64,000 bases of DNA, from positions 310,001 to 374,000 of the forward strand of contig NZ_CANLDD010000001.1 in assembly GCF_947489355.1 (NCBI RefSeq), given 5' to 3'. The notes under the pieces are model-generated. The model saw only the letters and a program-made list of their open reading frames with translations. It was not told where the DNA came from and did no database searches. Shown here piece by piece: positions 14,983-21,999 of this stretch. Made by a program: the position numbers and the translations under genes. Numbering within the stretch: the stretch's first letter is position 1; the number at the start of each line of letters is the position of its first letter. The stretch is from an uncultured Microbulbifer sp. Lineage in GTDB: Bacteria > Pseudomonadota > Gammaproteobacteria > Pseudomonadales > Cellvibrionaceae.

Positions 14983-15468
14983 TTAACTGGCTAGATCCGG
15001 GCAATTGCTGCCGGCCTGTGGCGTTCTCCAGTTACTCAGGCGGCGCTGAAAACTTAACAGGCCGCCGCCGGCCTGCAGCCAGTGACGCCCGTCAATAACG
15101 GCAAACAGCAGTGTGGAGCGGCTCCAGCCACGGAATGCCACCGATACCACACCGCCTTTGCAACGTACCGAGGCTCCGGTACGCACCCGCACGCGATCAC
15201 CCTCCAGCTGCCAGTTGATAGCAAAACCGTGCGTCAATCGTCCCCCGTCATTAAAGCCATAGGCATAACCGGAGCCGTCCGCATTGAGCTGCCAAACCAA
15301 CTGGTCATCGCCCTCGCTGACCACCAGCCAGTTGCCCGCCCACTGCACCTGCGCCGATTCCGCCGCGGCAGCCAGGGGGGCAAGTAGAAAAAGTAAAAGA
15401 ACGACGGCATAAGCCTGTAGGGAGGAAGCAATAACACCTTTCGGCAGGGACTGACACAAATACTTCAT
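14983..15468 (-). CDS. Exported protein of unknown function, paralogue of the 14203 gene
   Basis: Start placed at the ATG giving a good signal peptide (basic N-terminus, VVLLLFLLAPLAAAA). The mature part of about 125 residues is beta-rich with evenly spaced Trp residues and two Cys that could pair (RCKGG and SNCPD). The downstream paralogue begins 15 bases after the stop, so the pair is a tandem duplication in one operon. No family was recognised. Confidence 0.6.
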   Translation of the reverse strand: MKYLCQSLPKGVIASSLQAYAVVLLLFLLAPLAAAAESAQVQWAGNWLVVSEGDDQLVWQLNADGSGYAYGFNDGGRLTHGFAINWQLEGDRVRVRTGASVRCKGGVVSVAFRGWSRSTLLFAVIDGRHWLQAGGGLLSFQRRLSNWRTPQAGSNCPDLAS

Positions 15469-15744
15469 GCGCTGCTCTACTGTATCTGCTCCCGAAACCA
15501 TTTTCACGGGCGCGGGTTGCTGTAGAAGGCGGCTGAAGGCACCGCCAATTTTCCTGTCCGGTGCGGAGCTGAGGCCCCCGCAACCGGCGTGAAAAATTGC
15601 TCAGGCGTTCTTTTTCACATCCTCTGTTAGTAAGGCTAGACACAAAATCCCACAGTGGCATTAGAAGCATTAAAAATATTAACTGAGACGCCAGCGCAGT
15701 TACTGGAATAGGACAAGCTACGTAGTGGCCACCTTTGGCTGTGT

Positions 15745-16209
15745 TTATTGGGTACGCGCGTCGGACAGATTTTTATCGGCACGCCAAACACGGTATTTGA
15801 GCAGCACGCCCTCTGGCAGGTAAACAACCAGTGGCAGGCGGCTGCTGTAGGGGAGTATCAGGCTATCCCCGCGCACACGGATAAAACGCCGGGAGTCGGA
15901 ACCGGGGGCGCAGATCTTGCGTGTGCCGGGAGTGGGCTTCAGGTCGGACAGGACGTAATAGGGATAGCCCCAACCGGCTAAAACTTCGCGATGCAAAGGG
16001 GCGGTAAAGCTACGCAAATTGCAGTCAGCAATTTCACGCCGCCCAGGCACCAGTTCAATCATAAAGCGACTTTCATCCTTCACTTTTGGCAGTTGGATAA
16101 CGTGGCGCTGATTGCCATCCACTTCTGTCGGAAAAGCGTCGAGAGGCTCAGCCGCCTGTACGAAGGTCATACCAAAAAGGATCAGCGCTGCGAAGAGGGA
16201 TTTTTTCAT
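15745..16209 (-). CDS. eco: Ecotin, periplasmic serine-protease inhibitor
   Basis: A 154-residue protein starting at ATG with a cleavable signal peptide (MKKSLFAALILFGMTFVQAA). Ecotin signatures are clear: RHVIQLP, the Cys in ADCNL, the GWGYPYYV segment, a second Cys in KICAP, and the C-terminal arm LPLVVYLPEGVLLKYRVW. The two Cys form the disulfide that braces the inhibitory loop. In that loop, aligned on the second Cys, the P1 position (Met84 in E. coli ecotin) is Arg here, followed by Lys. Ecotins protect the periplasm from trypsin- and elastase-like proteases. It has no obvious operon partner. Confidence 0.9.
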   Translation of the reverse strand: MKKSLFAALILFGMTFVQAAEPLDAFPTEVDGNQRHVIQLPKVKDESRFMIELVPGRREIADCNLRSFTAPLHREVLAGWGYPYYVLSDLKPTPGTRKICAPGSDSRRFIRVRGDSLILPYSSRLPLVVYLPEGVLLKYRVWRADKNLSDARTQ

Positions 16210-16560
16210 GGCGAATTGCTCACCTCGGGAACACATTTCTGGCGTATAAACCTTTTTACAGTCTAGTCAGCTTTCTCCAGTGCAGCAGACGCCGAAAAAG
16301 GGAAAACTGCGCCAAGATAGAGCGGCACAGCGTTTATCTGCCTATCACCAGGCCCTGAGGCTATCGCGTGCAAACAAACCACAGGCAGGCACGATGGCTA
16401 TCGCCCGCAGGTGATTTCTGCGCCTGGAAGCGCTGGAGAAGGGAGGGCGAGACAAAAAAAGGGACCAAGGCCACCTGACCCTTGGCAGTTATTTGCCAGT
16501 GGGAGATGGCTAGGCGTAAAGCTCTAACAAATTACCACAGCTGCCAGGACAGCCAGGCAT
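16210..16560. other. Gap without a gene
   Basis: No supportable CDS or RNA gene was seen; it contains the promoter region for the ecotin gene and the region beyond the dsbA terminator. Confidence 0.5.
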
Positions 16561-16583
16561 AAAAAACCCCGCTCAAGGCGGGG
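16561..16583 (-). terminator. Intrinsic terminator of dsbA
   Basis: Read leftward: a GACCCCGCC/GGCGGGG-type hairpin (CCCCGC...GCGGGG) followed by TTTTTT. Confidence 0.85.
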
Positions 16584-16604
16584 TCGGCTCAGATACAGAG
16601 AAAA

Positions 16605-17291
16605 TTAACCGCGCTCAGCACGCTCCTTGGCAATCAGGTAGTCTGCCACCTGCAGCATCAATTCCTGGCCGTTGCTCTTGCCTTTAAGGCCCGGCAGGGA
16701 GGCGCTGATGCGGTACTTACCGGCTACAACCACCTCTGGAGTACCGGTCATCTTATAGGCCCGCTGGCTGGCCACACCCTGCTTGACCCTGCTGTTAATG
16801 GCAAAGGAGTTCATCAATTTGGCAGCTCTGGCGCCGTCGGCGCCATGCTTGTTGAACAAAGCCTCAATGGCCGCCAGGTCCGGCTTCCAGTTACGGCCTT
16901 CGCGAACCGCGAGCATCTGGCGTTGGTTGTAAATGGTATTGAAGATGGGGGTGTGCATCTTTTCCAGGGCACCCATCGCATCAGCCACATAGAACAGGCG
17001 CGCATGGACATCCATCACCGGCTGCCAGATGGCGGGCAGCTTCAACAGGGCGACATCGCCGGGCATATTCTTTTTCCAGCGCTCCAGGGTCGGCTCGAAG
17101 TGGTAGCAATGGGCACAGCCATACCAGAACATCTCGGTCACTTCGATTTTGCTATCGTCTTTCTGCGGTACCGCCTGGGGCAGCACCTGATAGTGTTGAC
17201 CGGCTTTGAACCCACTGCTTTCCTGTGCGCAGGCGGCAAGGCTGAACAATACAGCTAAAACCATTGTTATAGGGGCGAGAACTGCTCTCAT
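16605..17291 (-). CDS. dsbA: Thiol:disulfide interchange protein DsbA, likely lipoprotein
   Basis: A 228-residue periplasmic dithiol oxidase. The active site is CAHC in FWYGCAHCYHFEP, and the cis-Pro loop is GTPEVVV. The helical insert and length fit DsbA. It forms disulfides in exported proteins and is re-oxidised by DsbB. Two details stand out. The dipeptide is Ala-His where Pro-His is usual. The signal ends in LFSLAAC-A, a lipobox, so the protein may be membrane-anchored like the Neisseria lipo-DsbAs. It is adjacent to cytochrome c4, a common gammaproteobacterial arrangement. Confidence 0.92.
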   Translation of the reverse strand: MRAVLAPITMVLAVLFSLAACAQESSGFKAGQHYQVLPQAVPQKDDSKIEVTEMFWYGCAHCYHFEPTLERWKKNMPGDVALLKLPAIWQPVMDVHARLFYVADAMGALEKMHTPIFNTIYNQRQMLAVREGRNWKPDLAAIEALFNKHGADGARAAKLMNSFAINSRVKQGVASQRAYKMTGTPEVVVAGKYRISASLPGLKGKSNGQELMLQVADYLIAKERAERG

Positions 17292-17481
17292 AAGTCTTCT
17301 CCAGCTTAAACCTTCATTGTTCGAGGCCTGTTAGCGGCAGGCTGTCGGGTCACAGAGGCACAATAGACAACGCAGATTCTTGAAGTTCCCGTTGCGCCAG
17401 GCAAGGGAACGCGACAAAAGTGCTACTACTTTACCCGATTCCCCTCTGTTTGACCGGCCACCTGTTGCTGGGACCAGCCTG

Positions 17482-18141
17482 TTATTCCGTCAAACCGGCA
17501 ACATAGTTGGCGACAGCGGTGATTTCGGCATCGGACAGCTGACTTGCTACCGTGCGCATGGTGCGGGTATCCCCGTCATTTGTGCGGGTGCCTGCACGGA
17601 AGGCTTTCAACTGGACTTCGATGTACTCCGGATACTGACCGGAAAGTCGCGGATATCCTGCCGGTGCATTGCCCTGACCGGTGGGGGAGTGACAGCCCAT
17701 ACAACCGGGCACGCCGGTTTCCATATTCCCCGCACGGTACAATTTTTGCCCAAAGATGAGGCCATCGACACTTTCGCCATTATTGAGTCTGACTGCAATG
17801 GCTTCGGAGCCAGTCAGCTGCATCGGTTGGGCGGCGAAATAGGCGGCGATATCCTGCAGATCCTGTTCGTTGAAGTTGTCCAGCTGGCCGACCATCTGCG
17901 GCACATTGCGCTTGCCCTCTTTGATATCCTCAAGCTGCTTGAGCAGGTATTTCTCGCCGAGACCGGCGATTTTGGGAAAGGCAGACACCGGACTGTTGCC
18001 GTCAGTACCGTGGCAGGCTGCACACTGGACGGCCTTCACCTTGCCCTCAGCAGCATCACCCATAGCCATGGCAAAAGGTATGGTTCCCAAGGCGATAACC
18101 AAACCAAGTACCAGAGCAATGTTCTTGAAAAAGCTGTTCAT
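17482..18141 (-). CDS. Cytochrome c4 (dihaem, periplasmic)
   Basis: A 219-residue protein with signal peptide (KNIALVLGLVIALGTIPFAMA) and two haem c sites, CAACH in the first half and CMGCH in the second, each half followed by a Met ligand region. The duplicated c-domain architecture and length are those of cytochrome c4, an electron donor to terminal oxidases. It diverges from engB, with both promoters in the 121-base gap 18142-18262, and lies upstream of dsbA in the same direction but with a 190-base gap. Confidence 0.92.
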   Translation of the reverse strand: MNSFFKNIALVLGLVIALGTIPFAMAMGDAAEGKVKAVQCAACHGTDGNSPVSAFPKIAGLGEKYLLKQLEDIKEGKRNVPQMVGQLDNFNEQDLQDIAAYFAAQPMQLTGSEAIAVRLNNGESVDGLIFGQKLYRAGNMETGVPGCMGCHSPTGQGNAPAGYPRLSGQYPEYIEVQLKAFRAGTRTNDGDTRTMRTVASQLSDAEITAVANYVAGLTE

Positions 18142-18262
18142 ACATCGTCCCGTTGCGCGCTGTGATATGGTGTTCTGCGCCTCCGGTAGTCCCGCGAGGC
18201 GAAAACTGCGGCATTATATACTTGCGCGCCAAACGAGTGTACCGGATCAGCGGACTTAAACG

Positions 18263-18922
18263 ATGTCAATTGCCAAACTTAATACTCAGCCGCAAAAACT
18301 GAACTACCGAACCATACAGTTTCTGACCAGTGCGCCCACCCTGGCCGAGTGCCCGGAGGATTCAGGTGCCGAAGTGGCCTTTGCCGGCCGCTCCAATGCG
18401 GGAAAATCCAGCGCCATCAACGCCTTGACCGGCAACAGCAAGCTGGCGCGGACCTCCAAGACACCCGGACGCACCCAGCTCATCAACTTCTTCAGCCTGT
18501 CCGAACAGCAGCGCCTGGTGGACCTGCCGGGGTACGGCTATGCCAAGGTGGCCCGCGCCATGAAGGACGAGTGGCAGCGCCACCTGGCCGTCTACCTGGA
18601 GCAGCGCCACTGCCTGCGCGGCCTGGTGCTGTTGATGGACATACGCCAGCCCCTCAAGGAATTCGACACTCATATGCTGACCTGGGCAGTTGAGGCGGGC
18701 CTGCCGGTGCATCTCCTGCTCACCAAAGCGGACAAACTGAAAAATAGCCCCGCCAACAATACCCGCTTTGCCATAGAGAAAGCCCTCAAGGAGCAGGGTC
18801 TGGACCGGGGCGTTACCCTGCAGACGTTTTCCTCCACCAAAAAGACAGGCATCGACACGCTGGAGCGCAAACTGAATGAATGGCTCGCACCGCGAATTGA
18901 GCCCCTCGTTGCAGGCAGCTGA
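18263..18922 (+). CDS. engB: Ribosome biogenesis GTPase EngB (YihA/YsxC)
   Basis: A 219-residue GTPase for assembly of the 50S subunit. G1 is GRSNAGKSS, the G2 Thr lies near SKTPGRTQ, G3 is DLPGYG, G4 is TKAD and a G5-like SSTKK lies near residue 193. Length and motifs match EngB. It is the only rightward gene between cytochrome c4 and polA. In gammaproteobacteria the engB-polA interval commonly hosts a regulatory RNA; here the two genes are 3 kb apart. Confidence 0.95.
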   Translation: MSIAKLNTQPQKLNYRTIQFLTSAPTLAECPEDSGAEVAFAGRSNAGKSSAINALTGNSKLARTSKTPGRTQLINFFSLSEQQRLVDLPGYGYAKVARAMKDEWQRHLAVYLEQRHCLRGLVLLMDIRQPLKEFDTHMLTWAVEAGLPVHLLLTKADKLKNSPANNTRFAIEKALKEQGLDRGVTLQTFSSTKKTGIDTLERKLNEWLAPRIEPLVAGS

Positions 18923-19011
18923 CCTCCCGCCCCGGAGCCCCCTCCAAGGTACTATTATCAGCCCGCACTGAAGTTGGACGGTGCCTACCCGGCGTGCAAT
19001 AACCGGCTAAA

Positions 19012-19221
19012 TCAGCCCGCTTTGCCCGGCGCGCGCCCCGGCTCCCCCGAGGACAACAGGGAGCGCAACAATACCCGCCGCAACTGCTGACGCATTTTGG
19101 GCGTCGGGCAGTGCAGTTCCTCGATGCACAGGCAGCGTTGCGCCAATAGCGCGACCAAGGTGTCCTCGCAAATGGCAATAGTAAGCAGCCGCGGGGTTTC
19201 TGCAGGCTTTACACCGCCCAT
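19012..19221 (-). CDS. Small hypothetical protein coupled to the Fur-box gene (69 aa)
   Basis: An ATG lies 4 bases after the TGA of the upstream gene, so translation is coupled. The product has a central segment TPRLLTIAICEDTLVALLAQRCLCIEEL that looks like a real strand-helix unit, then a basic helix MRQQLRRVLLRSLL and a short Gly/Pro tail. No family is recognised. Confidence 0.5.
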   Translation of the reverse strand: MGGVKPAETPRLLTIAICEDTLVALLAQRCLCIEELHCPTPKMRQQLRRVLLRSLLSSGEPGRAPGKAG

Positions 19222-19225
19222 TTTC

Positions 19226-19684
19226 TCAGTGCAGCCGGAGGTCTCTGTCAAAGCGGACGGGCTGCTTGGCTTGCGCGGGTTTTTGCTCTGACTCGCCGGT
19301 ATGCGTTGGGTAGAGGGCGCTGATACAGTCAGCGGCAATCCGCTGCTTGTGGCCATCTCCAAGTTGGCGCGCGAGGATTGAACTGGCGCCGGCGAGAATA
19401 TAGCGGTGTAATTTTTCATCCCCCAGCTCCCGGTAGGCTGCCATCAGCCAGATGGCGTTCTCACTAAAGCGTGTCGCGGACACGGCATAGCTGGGCCACT
19501 GCTTTACCAGCAGAAAACCCGCCAGGTCAAAAGCGCAGCCCAAGTAGGGAATCGCGTCTTTCTCATTGCCCTCCTCAGAGAGGATCTTGCCCAGCTCTAT
19601 CCAGTCCAGCCACGCCTTTTCTGCACGATCCGTGTCAGCAACCAACCACTGGCGGTGGTTTGCGCATAGGTAACGTAAATTCAC
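19226..19684 (-). CDS. Hypothetical protein with TPR-like helices, likely Fur-regulated
   Basis: A 152-residue, all-helical protein starting at GTG behind GGGGAG. Alternating helices such as AWLDWIELGKILSEEGNEKDAIPYLGCAFDLAGFLL and ENAIWLMAAYRELGDEKLHRYIL have the spacing of tetratricopeptide-like repeats. A good Fur-box-like sequence lies 37 bases upstream of the start, suggesting expression under iron limitation. It leads a two-gene leftward unit with the 69-residue ORF. Function not recognised. Confidence 0.65.
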   Translation of the reverse strand: MNLRYLCANHRQWLVADTDRAEKAWLDWIELGKILSEEGNEKDAIPYLGCAFDLAGFLLVKQWPSYAVSATRFSENAIWLMAAYRELGDEKLHRYILAGASSILARQLGDGHKQRIAADCISALYPTHTGESEQKPAQAKQPVRFDRDLRLH

Positions 19685-19720
19685 GATAACTCCCCTTGCT
19701 TAAAACTTATTTAGTGTAAT

Positions 19721-19739
19721 GCGAACAATTATCATTTGC
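19721..19739 (-). promoter_or_regulatory. Fur-box-like site
   Basis: Read leftward the 19-mer is GCAAATGATAATTGTTCGC. Its central GATAAT hexamer is perfect, and about 13 of 19 positions match the consensus. It precedes the GTG start at 19684. Confidence 0.65.
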
Positions 19740-19801
19740 AAATAATTAAAATAAACTTTTAACCCTTGTTTGAAGAAGCCTGAAGAGGTTTTTTACTACA
19801 T

Positions 19802-19905
19802 AAAAAAAGCCGACAGATGGGGTCTGTCGGCTAGGAGTCAGTGCCCTTTGGGGAGGGGCACTTGCCAAGCGCACCCAGGGGGACGGGTACGCCTGAGGAT
19901 TCCTC
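19802..19905 (-). ncRNA. Candidate small RNA C (polA-engB interval)
   Basis: A leftward unit with an excellent terminator: AGCCGACAGA/TCTGTCGGCT at 19808-19832 then seven T. Upstream are two more hairpins with C-rich loops: GTGCCC/GGGCAC enclosing CTCCCCAAA (19841-19862) and ACCC/GGGT enclosing GTCCCCCT (about 19875-19889). It begins near GAATCCTCAGGCGTACCC, a sequence shared with candidate B. No clear promoter was found, so the 5' end is a guess. No ORF here has coding character. Confidence 0.55.
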
Positions 19906-20110
19906 TTCAATGCGATATTTTCCCACACCGGGAAGCTTAGGTTGCTGCCGTTGGCATTCCCACCCGGCAGGCAAAATAGCCCGAGGAATGTGAATACTAT
20001 ACTCGCCCGCCCCTGAATTTCCGGAAATAGATTCCAATCTCGTCAACCAATCCGGATTGATGCCTGAAGGCCGGGACCTGCCACCCGCGCCCCGAGAGAC
20101 TATCAGGCAG

Positions 20111-20190
20111 AAAAAAACCCCGGAGTTGGGGATAATCCGGGGTGAAAAAGCTGAACGCTTTGGGGTTAGGGAGTAACAATGATCTGGTCG
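20111..20190 (-). ncRNA. Candidate small RNA B (polA-engB interval)
   Basis: A leftward unit ending in CCCCGGA/TCCGGGG (20118-20142) with seven T and a C-rich loop (TTATCCCCAAC). The body contains CTCCCTAACCCCAAAG. A sigma-E-like promoter, GAACAA-N17-TCCAA (20214-20219 and 20192-20196), would start transcription near 20186. Its upstream sequence GAATCTTCAGGCGTATCC is nearly identical to that of candidate C. It lies 110 bases beyond the PRPP synthetase stop, so processing from that transcript is an alternative. Confidence 0.6.
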
Positions 20191-20302
20191 TTTGGATACG
20201 CCTGAAGATTCTTTTGTTCCCAGGGTTTGAGTAAATAAATGTAAACGATGGATTTTTTCCAATAACCGGGGCCTGTAGCCGGCATTCACGGGGAAAGGCC
20301 CT

Positions 20303-21271
20303 TCAAATCGTCAATTCACATACCGGGCCGTTGTCGTGAAGGCGGCGGATTCCCTCTGCCAGAAGGGGCGCACAATCGAGCAGTTCGCACTTGCTCGGCA
20401 AGTCTGTCTGGGGTAGGGAGTTGGTCAGGGCAACGACCTCCACTGGAAGGCGCGACACCAGGGCCCTGGCATCTCCACTGAACTGGCCGTGACTAGTGAG
20501 TGCGATGATACGCGCAGCCCCCGCAGCCTCAGCGGCCAGCGTCGCCCGGCAGAGGGTTGCACTGCTGGCAATCAGGTCATCCACAATCAGCACTACCGCT
20601 CCTTTAACGTCACCAATCAAGGTGCCACCGCTGATCTGCTCGCCACTGCGATATTTCTCTACAAAAACTCTACCGATCGCTCTTTGCAATCGCTCACCCA
20701 GTGCCCGGCGCAACCTCTCCGCGCGCTTGATGCCACCCTCGTCCGGGGACAACACTACCAGTGGCCGCTGCTCACCAGCCAGCCGCCCTGCGGCAAATGC
20801 CACCAGGAGAGGCCGGGCGAGCAAATGGACGGTGCGACAGCGGAACGCATTCTCAAAGGCGGACAGGTTGTGGGCGTCCATCGTCATTACCGTGTGGGTA
20901 CCTGCTGCCTCCAGAAAGCTGGCCAAATACCGCATCGGTAAGGGGTCATGCAACTTTGTGCGCCGATCTTTACGCCCATAACACAGATAGGGCATCACGG
21001 AAGTAATACGCGACGCTCCAGCATCCTTGAGGGCACCGATAAAAAACAGGCTGCGCAACAGTTTTTCATCGAGACTGCTACATGTATCGGCATACAGAGA
21101 CTGCACAAGAAACACATCGGCCCCCTCCACGTCATCCAGGGGGCGTACTTTGTGTTCACCATCGACAAAACTGTATTCCTCGTGCCGGGAAATGGGCTCT
21201 CCCAGGGCAGCGGCTACACGTCCACAAAAATCGGCGCCAATATCCAAGCTAAAAAGTTTCAATCGGCTCAT
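20303..21271 (-). CDS. Ribose-phosphate diphosphokinase-like protein (PRPP synthetase), divergent paralogue
   Basis: A 322-residue protein with the PRPP synthetase double-domain fold. The catalytic flexible loop is YGRKDRRT, a TMDAHN segment lies near residue 132, and the PRPP-binding loop is VLIVDDLIASSATL. In housekeeping PrsA the loop normally reads VDDMxDTGGT, so this copy is divergent. It would make 5-phosphoribosyl diphosphate from ribose-5-phosphate and ATP, or a related reaction. The start is the ATG at 21271; the open frame extends two codons more. A separate housekeeping prs is expected elsewhere. Confidence 0.8.
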   Translation of the reverse strand: MSRLKLFSLDIGADFCGRVAAALGEPISRHEEYSFVDGEHKVRPLDDVEGADVFLVQSLYADTCSSLDEKLLRSLFFIGALKDAGASRITSVMPYLCYGRKDRRTKLHDPLPMRYLASFLEAAGTHTVMTMDAHNLSAFENAFRCRTVHLLARPLLVAFAAGRLAGEQRPLVVLSPDEGGIKRAERLRRALGERLQRAIGRVFVEKYRSGEQISGGTLIGDVKGAVVLIVDDLIASSATLCRATLAAEAAGAARIIALTSHGQFSGDARALVSRLPVEVVALTNSLPQTDLPSKCELLDCAPLLAEGIRRLHDNGPVCELTI

Positions 21272-21734
21272 CGCCAACCTGCCAAAAACCGTCGGATAGT
21301 CAGGCCGACTCTATCAATCATGCAACTGGCTCCTCAGGCTGGTGAATGGCACGGGGAATACCGGGCGATTGTTGCTCGTTCAGCCTATGCATCCGTACCA
21401 AAGTCTCTTTATTGATAAACCCGGCAATCCAATGGAGGTTCCATCATCCATTGATCGGCGCCCTTGAATGACTTACTCAACTTGGCGGGGCCTGCACCGA
21501 TATTCGCCAGGCAAACAAAACCCAAATATTCTCTTTTTTCACAACACGTAAAACCGCAGGTTAGTGGAAGCTGGGTACAGGCACCTGAAAATGCCCCCGC
21601 GGGAATTGGGTCTCCGCAGTGCTCAGACTAGTCCAGTTAACGCCCGGCGGGTCTGCCGGTCGGGCCTGCGTTATGCAATAGAAGAAAAAAGCTGCAAAAG
21701 GACGCCCGACGAGCAAAATTCAACTTGAGGGGAC
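21272..21734. other. Gap upstream of the PRPP synthetase
   Basis: No supportable gene. A GC-rich inverted repeat lies near 21641-21665 (CGCCCGGC...GTCGGGC) without a T-run. The promoter of the leftward synthetase gene should be in this stretch. Confidence 0.5.
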
Positions 21735-21816
21735 AAAAAAATGCCCCGGACTTGGGGGAGTTCCGGGGCAAACATCTGACTTCCTTGGGGGATGATGACG
21801 CATTCCAACAATCTTG
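21735..21816 (-). ncRNA. Candidate small RNA A next to polA, ErsA/Spot 42 position
   Basis: A leftward unit with a strong terminator: TGCCCCGGA (21742-21750) pairs with TCCGGGGCA and is followed by seven T. Its loop is ACTCCCCCAAG, and the body has a CATC/GATG hairpin exposing CCCCCAAGG. The promoter has GGAACTG (GAACTG 21843-21848), 16 bases, then TCTAA (21822-21826), a good match to the sigma-E/AlgU consensus. Spot 42 in enterics and ErsA in Pseudomonas lie in this interval, and ErsA is AlgU-dependent. Sequence homology with either was not tested. Confidence 0.7.
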
Positions 21817-21821
21817 CCATT

Positions 21822-21849
21822 TTAGAGAGGCTGTCGCCGGAACAGTTCC
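21822..21849 (-). promoter_or_regulatory. Sigma-E (AlgU)-type promoter of candidate RNA A
   Basis: GGAACTG -35 and TCTAA -10 separated by 16 bases, read leftward. One mismatch from the GAACTT -35 consensus. Confidence 0.6.
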
Positions 21850-21999
21850 ACGGATTTCGCTAAAGATTGTAAAAATGGCAGTAAAAACACAAATATTGGC
21901 GCGCCTTTCACCAATCAGGCATCGACGGAAACCACTTGTTTACATCGGCACTGCCTTGAACGTCCCTGTAGGCGTAAAAAACCTCTAACGGCCGGGGCT

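Noticed and set aside
19831-20289. A 152-codon leftward frame across candidates B and C
   Set aside because: It runs through two terminator-type hairpins, is very rich in Pro, Ser and Gly, and has no ribosome site. The RNA interpretation fits better.
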